Of a DNA stretch of 64,000 nucleotides, positions 21,700-33,600 are shown in pieces. The first letter of the stretch is position 1. Every line of letters begins with the position of its first letter. Both the position numbers and the translations under genes were made by a program. The stretch spans positions 17,802,396-17,866,395 of the forward strand of contig OW204005.1 of assembly GCA_934047225.1 (NCBI GenBank). The letters run 5' to 3'. The stretch comes from Ypsolopha sequella (taxonomy: Eukaryota > Arthropoda > Insecta > Lepidoptera > Ypsolophidae). Under the pieces are notes generated by a model that was given only the letters and a program-made list of their open reading frames with translations, did not search any database and was not told the origin of the DNA.

Positions 21700-24600
21700 G
21701 TAAGTCATGGCTTTGGATTGGAATCAGAAAAGTAGTTCTGTTAAATGTCACCTACACAACACCGCTGACTATGACAAAATTAAAATTAAGTTAGAATCAA
21801 AACGCAGACAAGATCGTATCTTTGACACCCCTTTGACTCGAACCAATTTCGCTCGAAACCGTGCCACTTTTTTGGCTCCGTTTATGTATAATAATTTGAG
21901 CAAGGACCTCACGATTATACACTTAACCCGAAAAAAATGCTCACAAATGGTTTATAAACATCTACTTCATTTGAATTTTGATCAAACAGAGAACCTGTTG
22001 AAAGTTGAAACTTAATTGGTTTTAAGTCTTTTTGCTATTGCTCTCTATGGAATGAATAGGACTTACATAACTTCTACACACACCTAACATACTGATCTCT
22101 CTCACTCATTTACTCACGATACACACACCCTAAAACACACGCTTTCATTTATTTTAACTTTTAGTATAGGCTTTTTGTTTTGTTTTTATTTAGTTTAATT
22201 TATTTGATTTCCTATATATATATTTGTCACCTTTTTGTTTGCATGGGATTTTTGACACTGTTACCCTAAGTTTCAAGTTTACTTAGATTAGGGAACAGGG
22301 CTACTCCCTTAGTACAGCTTAGATTATAATTATGTAGAAATAAGTAAAGTTAATAAGTTGTTAAATATAAGTAAGTTGTTAAAGATTAAAAAATAAATAA
22401 ATAAATAAAAATAAATAAAAAACCTTAAAAAGGTCAACAAAAAAAAAAAAAAAAGTGAATTGGAATGCAACGCTTTAGTTCTTCGATTATCATCCGCACA
22501 CCTGAAATGTGGAATTTCCTGTGTCCGTATGACCGGATAGTTATTATAACCCAGGTTATTTTAAAAGAAGAGTTAATAGGTAAGCGCTTGCTTACCATCA
22601 GGCGTGGTAGTTGAATAATAAAAAAATACTGTCCATTAGAGATTCGTACGTATCCAACCAATAGAATGGGTGGTTCAGTCGAGTAACGTGCTTTTGCTTG
22701 AAACAACGCTTCTAACTGCCATGAATTTCAAAACATTTTCCAAAAAACGAAGGTTGTTTGAGAGTTTCCATGCTTTTTCCTTCGTGAACGTTTTGAGTTT
22801 TTGATCTCCAGGGATAGACCCTTACGTTCCAGGACTTTCTCCCTCCTTAAAACCCTTATACGTAACACCTGTGCTTATGGAAACTCATTCAGTGTCCAAG
22901 TCCAATCAATCCGACTATAGAATGCTCTTCCGCATAGTATTCGCGACTGTCTAACTATCGGTCCCTTTAAGAAAAAGCTTAAAGAACACTACCTCTCACA
23001 ATCTGAATAGATAGATATTATATATATTTGTGTTTATGTAGTTTATTACACACTATGTATATTTATAATATTTTATAGATTGTATTTATAGTAAGTATTA
23101 ATATAAATTTTTATTTTGTTATTAAACTTGTATAATTCTTTGTATGTTCTTCTTCTCTGTGTACACGTGTATGATTACTTCGTTTATGTTACTTTTTCCT
23201 ATTGTTATGGTTTTGCTGTCAGAAATCTCCGATTAGAGATAAGCTTGCCGATGTGCATATTTTTTCACTGTAATTTTGTTTATGTTTATATTTCCGTGTG
23301 TGTACAATAAAGAATAAAGAAAGAATTTTTCAGAAGTTGTTATCATTCTCCCATGTTCCATTACCCTGAATCGGAACTGCAAATCTAGATTTATATGGCT
23401 AATCAGACAGAATGGCTCTGAAACTGCACTAAAGTGGTTTCCTTTCTTTTTAATAACGTTTAATAATTATAATAGGTAATTGGTCTAGGAGAAAATCAAA
23501 GGCAAAGATAAAAGTGCCCCCGCCAAGTTGTTCAAGAGTACCTTTTGATAGCTACGTTTAGTACCTAAAGGTACATTGTGGATGCAACGCGGCTTATTTC
23601 TTGCAATTACCTCGAACTTTTTTCAGCTGCCTCAGTACAGCTAAGCCACATCATATCCAAAGGAATTTAAAGTCCAGCCTAGTTGTTTTAATCACAAGCA
23701 ACGATGCCATAGCTTCTTTTACCATTTCTGTTAAAATGAATGAAATTCAATTGTTGGCAGGCAACAGGATCCTCCACGCAGACCCTCTAGGCACTGATGA
23801 CCTGAATATCACCTTCGGATCCTTTGAAAACGACCACTTCGAGGCTCCTCGTCCTCGACGTCAGACAAACCAGGTGATCAGGTGCCGAATTGTTCTTTTG
23901 AACAGTACTTAGGTAAGATTATATTTATTTTGCGAAATCCATCGCTATGAATACTCTGAATATTATTAGAGTGCAATACAAACTAGAAATTTTTCAAATT
24001 CTTGTCTTTGGGTTTGTTTCTGATTGATCTTTTCTAGTTTGTAATGCACTGTAATAATATTTAGAGTATTCATAGCGATGGATTTCGCAAAATAAATATA
24101 ATCTTAGTTAATGAGAACTGTGTATTTCTTAACTGTCTGAAGCAACAATATTGTAGCGACGACAGCGCCATCTGTTTCTTAAGAATAAGGCGTGAAATCA
24201 CATAAAGCCCTTGTGAGCGTTCTATATGTGCAGTACAAGCTAGTATATCAGGCAGAAGCAAAATAACAGTGGACAAGTATGATGGAAGAATTCACCGGCC
24301 TGGGTAGGAACCTCGGTGGCGCAGTTGGTAGCCGCTTGTCTTGATAACAAGAGGTCGCAGGTTCGAATCCTGACCCGGGGAATTTTTTCAAATTCTTGTC
24401 TTTGGATTTGTTTCTGATTGATCTTTTCTAGTTTGTAATACACTCTAATAATATTTAGAGTACTTAGGTGCTTATTTTCACTTCTCGAAATCGATCGGTA
24501 CATTTTCCCTTGACTTGTAAAGGCAAAAATCACAAGCTTTAATTATACTCTAGAATTAAAGTTTAGCAGTTTTACTTTAATTCAAGTACATTAGAGATTC

Positions 24601-27600
24601 CTCTTACTTAAAAACAGTCAACAGGAGAGAACAGATGACCAAATTGAAGAAAATAATGTGGATCAACCGATGTTCCCGTTTGACATAGTTCAGCCAAACC
24701 CCAAGGCAGGAGTCCAAAGAGCCAGGATCTGCGAGCTGCTTCTTCTGGCAGACAGAGAGTACTTCGTTAGAGACGGAAACTCTAAATTGGACATGGTGGT
24801 TACTAGGATGATGCATGCGGTGGCGCAAGCAGACCTGATTTTTAGGAATGCTGACTTTAATGAAGATGGGCAACCGGATAATATTGGTGAGTCATCATTA
24901 CCATCATCCGTTACTACTGGACATAGGCCTCTCTTAAGGCGAATGGATACGCCAACTGCAATTTGGACCTGTCTTTGAAGGCCTACCCCTCCCACACGGG
25001 TGGTCCAAAAACTTTCATAAAAATATATAATTGGCATTATAGAGTCAAAAATAAATTTTAAGTTTCATAAACTGTTTTTCTATTCTAAGTGTTGACAAAA
25101 AAAATCGAAAGTCATCGAAAGTTTCACATGATTAACACAAGAATTTTCTTACTCCTTACAAACGCCTAAAGCGATTTTAATAATTATTTCACCAAATTAT
25201 AGGAAATTTTTAGATCTAAAAAATTTTACTTCAAAATTTTTTTTTCGTTTGTGGCGTTCAAGTGAAAAGTATTATTTTCTCCTATTTTGCGCTAGCCGGA
25301 GACGCAGTGGTTGTCGTAACAGCCACTTTTCAAGGCACGCTGAAATGAACATTATTTCCATGTCGTTTCCGTTGATGTTTGTACCGACACACATCGAGTT
25401 GCTTATTTAGCGTGGTCATACGCTTTAAAACTTGGGGAGTTAGTGATGTATCTATAGAACAAACGGTTGTCAGAGTCACTAGGTGCAACATGGCCCATGT
25501 TGCACCTAGTGACTCTGACAATGTTACATGGGTAACTGAGATTGACCGGCAAACATTTTGAGCAAAAAGCGGTCTATTGGGGCAAATTTGCCACTCGAAG
25601 AGTATTTATTGTAATTTTTCAAGATGTTTGCTGATATCTTATTAAGTTGTAATTATGTATTAATTACATATGATTATAATTTTGATAAAGACGTGGGACG
25701 AGAAGATCAAACTGCGAGACCGTGGTTGTATTATCACTATTTATTAGTTTATAACAACAAGTGTACATTGGCAAAGCTCGAAATAAGAATGACGCTCTCC
25801 GCACTTTCGGAGAGCGCTTATATACTAAAGATATGCGTGTCTTATCAAGGGATGACTTCACAATAAGTGCGACGCAATGGTGTCCAAAGCTTAACTAATC
25901 CACTCGTATAAATTACAACATGATTTAGTTATGCTAATTAATATTTTACGCCTTTGTTTTTCTTATCTCAAACCATAATTTGTTTATGGCGTTTCAATAT
26001 TGGTTTTGCAACAATGTTAAAATATTGCGTCACATGACTATCTACTATACTTGTTTTATGTATACTACATTCCTGATTATCTTAGCTAAGATACAATTAG
26101 ATAGAAAACATCTGCAGTCCAGACTAGATAGGAACAAATTTGAGTCCATCGCACGGAGCAATTAAAAAGAGGACTTGGTGTTTGAATGGAGCCATGTTAC
26201 GATCAATGGTGTCATAACGTCACAAAAGAGGGCTGTTGCAATGGGAAAGAAAACCAAAAGTTTTACGGTAGAGGGCGCTGAGTGTTTGTGTCTTATCACG
26301 CTCTTGTAAAAGACGCTGATAGATGTTATTTTTGCATTCCATATTCCCAAAGACTTTTGTGCCTTTTTTAGGGTTCCGTAGACAACAACAAGGAACCCTT
26401 ATAGTTTCGCCATGTCCGTCTGTCCACGGCTTAGCTTAGAGACTATTTGTACTAGAAAGCTGTAATTTGGCATGAATATACATATTTATTACGCCGACAA
26501 AGTGGTACAGTATAATTTTGAAAAATATTTTTTTTTAGGGTACCTCCCCTACACGTAAAGTGGGATGATTTTTTTTTATCATCTATCCCATAGTGTGGGG
26601 TGTCGTTGGATAGGTAATTTAAAAATATTGGGGGTAAAAGAAGACCATTTTTCGATCCAGGGTTCCGTTTGCGAAATATTAAACTTAAAAGTATTAATTT
26701 TTGTTGGAGTCAAGTGTCCCCCCCCCCCCCCCCCCCTCCGCCGGCGAAACGGTTATATTTGGAGACGTGAAAAAAATCACGGCAGTAGTATACATAACGA
26801 CATTAAAAGGAAAACTATCACAGCTAAGTAGGCTTTACAAGTTAACGAGTACAGATCGCGCCAAACTTTTAGTCCCCTCTAAACAAGGGGCGATTCGCAT
26901 CAGCAGGAACAAAATGTATGGGCCGTTCTTGGGAAGAGCAACTTCCGAGCGTACTAGAAGTTTGGCGCGATCTGTATTATTATAGATAATGGTGCGGAAC
27001 CCTTCGTGTGCGAGTCCGACTCGCACTTGGCCGGTTTTTGTTGGTGTATTCGTCATTTATTCTACCTGGCGTATTGCTCAGTTGAAGGAGGAGCTAAAGA
27101 AAAGAGGTGCGAAGAAAGAAAGGAGACCTTGTCGTTCAAGTTCCCTTTCCTTTACATCCAAAAGCCACACAAACATAAATTGCTTTAACTTTTCTATGAA
27201 AATAAGAAATTATTCGATTATTTGTATGTGAACTGACAAGCTAACAGACACAAACACACAGCGCCCTCTATGCGGAACTAATATGACAGTAAGCATCCCC
27301 ATTGGTGGCATGTGCTCTGTGATTGGTGGAACGGCGGAGCCAACCTTCCCCGTACCTCTGCCTTCCACCCTGCGCAGTGTCACACAATTTAGAAATGAGC
27401 TATCGGTAACTCCTCTCCTTAATTGCTCCGGTAAGAAATTAATATGTTAAATTAAGATTACATATAGTTTTCTTCATGTTACAGGGTTTTCAGTAAAATA
27501 CATCCTCGTTCTGACTTCTGAGGAGACTAACGCCCGAGTTTTTGGTAAGATGCTGGACCACGACGTGGTGGATGGGAAGCTTTACCTGACAAAGTTCGCG

Positions 27601-30600
27601 AGGCTTCGACGTCTCTCGGACGTGTGTTTGGGAGCAGCTTTCTCTGGACACGCCTTTCAAAATGGGACTCTTGGACTTAGGTCAGTTGCATCCGATCATT
27701 TTCACTAGATCCAGTCTTCAAATTGTGGATGTACAGAGAAAAAACAAGCTTACATGCAAAAATGGATCTACTGAGATTTTTTTGTTTTCTATAGCTTTTT
27801 TGTCATTTGATCCAGATTTTACTATATGGATCTACTGAGAAGCCTAGATCAAACATGGACCTACCGAAACTTTTGTTTTCTGTCGTTTTTGTTATTGGTT
27901 ACGGAGACACAGTGACAGGTGTCAAAAAGACAGATGTCATAATTGACAGATGATTATTTTTTGACAGATGTCAAAATTGACAAACGATAAGTTTTTCATA
28001 GATTTCCTAACAGATGTCAACTATTAATTAAGCGTTTCTTTATGAACTGCTGCTAGGTAGGTGGTAAAGAGTTTATATTGGTAACATCTATCAATCTAAT
28101 CAATCCTGTGACTTTCCGTTTTCAGTTTCACCTCCCTAGCTGGTAGCATGGGCAATACGGCTGGTGGCATCTGCGACCGTCGGATCTTCGGAATATCATA
28201 CAACGTGATGGCAATAGCTCATGCAGCACCAACCTGCCGTGTCGGCAATAACGACAAGACCCGAGTCCCAGAGAGGGTAGCGGCCTTGACACTCGCTCAT
28301 GAATTGGGTAAGTTTTTTCCGCTGGACCTGGATATCAAGAATTCTAAAGAGGTTATTATGTTTTTATAGCGAAATCCATCGCTTTAGATACTGTAACCAC
28401 AGTGTAAAATTAAACTGTGCTCTGACTTAAGGTTAAACGTCAGTCTCTTAGGACAAAGTGCATAACTTAACTTTGTTTTTATAGGTCATAAGTTAAAATA
28501 AAATAAAAAATTGGTATGAGGCAATTTTGACGCCATTGGTTCAGTATTGTGATGTTTATAAAGCATGTGTTTGAAATTTAATGCACAATTAGTCATGATC
28601 TTGTACAAACAAAGTTAAAACAGCATTTTAAGTTGGTTTTGAAAAGATAAAATTTCAAACTCATGCTTTATAAACCTCACTAATACTGATCTATTGGCGT
28701 CAATTGCCACAGATTAAAACTTTTAAATTTTTTACTTCTAAACAAGAAAAAAAGTGAGGTTATGCGCTTTGCGCTAAGCGACTGAAGTTTAACCTGGAGT
28801 TGGGGTGTGTGAGGTTAGCAGTCATATACCGACAATAGTGCAAAGGGTCTCGGTTCAAAATTAAGATTCACTCAATAGAAAAGGTTTATGATATTCCAAC
28901 TCTAAATGGGATTATTTTTTTCTTTTGTTTGCTGCGTAGGTACTTACAAATCTTACAATCGGCTGCATGCAATTTCTTTTTTTTATTGCCTTTTACTTGT
29001 GCGATGTTCTAAATTTAAAATATTTTTTTGAGGCAGGCTGTCAATCCCGGTATCATTCGAATATCCGCCACGTTTTAATTGAAATGAAAACAGAATTTTT
29101 AACAAAATTTACAAACTAAACAATATTACAAACAAACTTACTCATAAGTTATCTATAAAAATTTAATGTTTTGCTTTATTTTCCTTTTCTCTTAAATATT
29201 AATACTGAACAATTTTTTTCTAATCACATTTTACGAGTCAAGACGAATTGAAGAAAAGGGAACAAAAAAAATCAGCATAGATAAAAATACAAGGGGAATT
29301 CGTTTATGTAGCCAAATTCATACTAGAGACTCGGGAAGTGGTCAGGACCAAGATTCAATGGCCCTTTTCGTGAAAAACGAAAAAAAAATTTTGTGCCTGT
29401 ATACTTACTAATTGACGAACAACTCTGAGTAAATTAAGTTTAGGAAGCCTAAATTTTATTTTACAAAAAGCGTCATTGTACCTAGGTCCTAACCACTTAC
29501 CAATTCTTCAGTTTGAATTTGGCTACATCGATATTATAAATGCGAAAGTTTGGATGTTTGGCGGATGCATGCCAGTTTATTACTCCTTCAAATGTAGTTT
29601 TAGACCTAGAGAAGGACATAGGCTACTTTTTATTTCATAAATCAGTTCCGATGGGATAGCAATAGGGTGTCACATCATACCTACTAAACCGATTGGGATA
29701 AAACTTTGCAAAAATGTGCAATCTAGACCTGGAATCCACAACATTTCAAACTATAACCCGCTAATCTTATTAGATAAAATAAAAGTAGATAAAAGCTAAG
29801 GGACTTGTAATTTACCCTTTTCCAAATTTAGATTTTTACGGACATTAATATTTTTTTAAATCTTAGACTTGTGGGCATAATGGCTCTCGTACTTTTGCCA
29901 GTAACTAATTTTGTTTGCATTAAAAAAAACAAAATTGCGTGACCATAGAACATGATATTTCAAATGTCAGTGACACTTGACATTGACAGCTAGTTTTCAT
30001 ATATTGCTAGGCAAAGGTATTGTATCTCTTCAGCCCATATCCACAAACTTTGATATTTTTCAAAATATCTCTAAAACTCATTATAATATATATAATCGGG
30101 TCTACCGCGATCAATTTTTACCTTTTTACGAAAAGGGGACACCCGACGTTTCGAGACAGTTGCATGTCTCGTGGTCTACGGGAAACTGGCAAGTATGGCG
30201 AGGCGCAGTGATGAGATGCAGGTGACGACCGAAGTATTTTCCTTGTACCCGCAAAAACACTTTAGTCTTTAAAATTAATTGTTATCTTATTCACGCACGG
30301 CACACAACACTCACAGTATCCGGAGATGCACTAAGAATAGAAACCCGCGATTTAAATTTCCCGATGACTGGACTCCATGTGGGAGACAATTTGAAACCAT
30401 CTTCCCTATTGAAATTATTTGGATGTTTCTTGATTTCAATCGCTTCACGCACAATTCTAGGGTAGTAATGGCGATCGGTGGAGAGAATTTTCGGGTTATG
30501 CAGTTCTATCCAGTGGTTGGTCCCGGATTCTAAAAGATGTTCTGCTATCGCTGATTTGTACATCTGCCGGTTTTTCACAGCTGCTATGTGTTCCTTGACC

Positions 30601-33600
30601 CTTTCCTGTACGCTACGTTTTGTTTGGCCAATGTAGGAACTTCCACAGCTGCATTTTATCTTATAGACACCTGGATTTTGAAAAGGAATCACATCCTTTG
30701 GTGTGCGTAAATGGCTTGCCACTTTGGATAACGGAGTATATACAGTCTTAATGGAGTATTTATTTAATGCTGTTCCAATCTTATCCGTAATACCTTTGAT
30801 ATAGGGCATAAACGCAGGTTTTCTGTTAACCTCAGGACACTTTTCCTTTTTTGGTCTTGGATGTCGCCTCTTCATCTGATATCCGTTTTGTCTGAGTACC
30901 TCCTGAACATGTGACAGCTCATCCTTAAGATGGTCAGGGTCACAGAGATCATGTGCTCTGTTTGTTAGTGATGTCATGACGGATTGGATGTGACGAGGAT
31001 GGTGGTGTGAAGAGGCGTGCAGGTATCTATCTGTGTGTGTTGGATCTGTGGACAGGATTTAGGTTTAGGATGTCCTAAATGCCATCCATTTCCATGATAA
31101 GATTCGTAACAACTTTTTAGAGCTGACACTTTTCAAAAATTAAGTTAATTAAGTTTCTCATTAGTACACATAAGAAATTAAATAATTTGGATTTGACATT
31201 CCTAAAAAAAATGCAAAAATGTTAGTAGGTACTGAAAATAGAGTTTCCTTCAAATTCTCTTTAGAAAACGGCAATTTTATATGTACAGAAAGACCTAATA
31301 TTTAATATAGTTAATAAATATAGATAAAATATATAATATTTAAAGATAATTATTAACGGTTATTAAGGAATATATATTTTTAATATTTTGTTTCAGCATT
31401 TACAAAATTAAAATGTATCCGTATTTATAATCCGTTATCCGGATTATCCAGATAGTTCAAAGGGCAAACTCTAGCCACGATACACTGACAATAAAGCTGA
31501 TTCTGGAGGCTTTAATTTTAGTTTTAGTGTTGTCATAAGTAAATTTTCTTCATTGCGAAATAGTCCTTAATGATTTGGAACAGAAGCCAAATTGCTTTGG
31601 AAAAGTTAAAGTTTTGACAGCACTTAAACAAAAATTAAACCCTTCAGAATCGGCTTTATTGCGTTGCTGAGAGCACCATTCGGTTTCTGCGAAATGTTCC
31701 GGTCGTGAAACTTTCGTTCTTGTTTTTTGGTGATTTATAACAACACAGCAGGTGGTATGGAGTCCTGAGAATTATTGGCTGAGGTCACGAGCCTTGTGCT
31801 GTAAGGTACCGCTGTCAGTCACGTCTACATTCCTTGGAACTTCGAAAGATGGCAAAAATAAACCAAGGAAGCTTCTTTTTTAAATTTAATATTGCTTAAC
31901 GGCGCGGCGTCGGATACCAGTCTTCAGCTTACAGGCTTATCTCACAGGCCATGCCGGTAGCCTTAGTTCTTTGATGAATTTCTGATATAAATGATCCATC
32001 AACTAAAACATAAACTGCATTGTCACCCTAGTTATTACGCTTACGCATATTCCTGGCTACGATATGGATTAATGCTTTGGGGTAACAGTGTGAACGCAAA
32101 CGACCTATTCATTACACCGAAAAAATGTGTCCGAATACTTGCACAAATCAACAATACACAAAGTTGTAAGCCATATTTCATAAAATATAAGCTTATGGCA
32201 CTTCCTGCAATATATATACACAAGATACCTGTCTTTTTGTGTTCAAAAATCGTCAAATATTTCTCCAAGTAAAAGATACCCATAATATCAATACACGTCA
32301 TAAGGAATAAATTGACCTTAACTGTAGCCCATATTATATGGCAATAAGACTATTTAACAAACTACCAAATTATATAAAAAAATAACCAAAACTTACAACT
32401 TATAATAACAAACTAAAAACATATTTAATACAAAAATGTCCCTACACAATTGAAGAATACTTAAATAAATAGAATATTAAGATTTATAGATATAAAAGAG
32501 AGAAATTGTATTTACCTAAATTTTAAGCACAAATGCATGCCTTGTTTATGCAACTGGATATGTTCCTTTATATCCCATAAGTATGTAGAATAACAATAAT
32601 TGTGTTACTAGCTTTAAGTTACTTTGCTGTGCCCGACAGGGTACGAAATTGATAATATACTAAATGAATAAGACCTTTCAAACATTATGGTGCAAAAAAA
32701 ATTGAATTTGAATCAGAGACTTCGAGCATTGCTCGCTCCGTAGCTCTTCAGTGTCCAAGTTTCTACACAAGTGAAGGAACAAAACAGATAATCATTAATT
32801 TCATATTGTAAGTGGAACAAATTGTGTCAATATAAAAAGGGACAAAACTAAGAAAATAATATTATATTCATTAATTTCATTAACAGGTACATAAATATTC
32901 CTTAATGAAAGATAATAATTAATACAAAAATAATCCTAAAGTAATAATTATTAAAAATAAAAATAAAAAAAATAATAAATGTGGAACAATACATGACCCA
33001 CTTAATTTTGCAGTTTCCTTCAAACATTTTAGACCTCTTCTTTTTCTTGTCGTGTGGTTAACATTGGCGCCAGAACGAGCTATGGAAAACGTTCTTAGGA
33101 ACGAACTTAGCCCCCAATTCTTTTTCAGATACAGGGGGTTCATGGGGGCCATGGCTCCCCAAAACGACCTGGAATTCCATATATTTGACTCGACTTTTCG
33201 ATCCGATTTGGGTGCGCTTTTACACAGCATAGATAGATATAACGTAAAGATAGGTTTGCCAAAAGCACCGTAACGCTTAAGGCGCTACGGAAATAAAATC
33301 GACACTTTAAGGACTTGCATATCTACTTCAGTAAATAATGTATTATTTTGATAAAATATTATATTTTTTTTTGGATTCTTTTTCTAGGGATCTGTTAAAA
33401 CAGAAACGCGATTGGAGAAATTCGGCTCAATAGAAATATTTATTGAAATGAGGTCCTTTTCGACACCAATTCTCCTGGTTTGACAATTTAGAATGACATA
33501 TAGACTGCAAATATATTTTATTAGATGCGTTTTAACAGTATCTAAGACCTGCGGGCCTATTGTGTATCTCTAGTTGCCTTCTGGACTGGGTGTCTATCAT

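Larger units (their letters stand above)
24890..27480. other. ADAM intron: MITEs and a perfect palindrome
   Basis: No host exon is seen. Contents are a 55-bp perfect palindrome at 25467-25521, a composite repeat at 26366-27038 with a nested MITE at 26852-26974, a poly-C run at about 26718-26736, and AT-rich sequence. The many 60-90 residue ORFs here are on both strands of the repeat. Confidence 0.6.

Noticed and set aside
23338..23396. Frame reading [15 protein letters not shown], similar to the FHS.iYH block of ADAM10 prodomains
   Set aside because: It needs phase 2 entry while exon A leaves in phase 1, and it hits TAG with no donor before it. It also directly follows a LINE 3' end.
24300..24385. 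Possible tRNA-Ser (UGA) gene
   Set aside because: A and B boxes and an anticodon-like stem exist, but the acceptor stem does not pair and the same body recurs at 17943, so it is a SINE.
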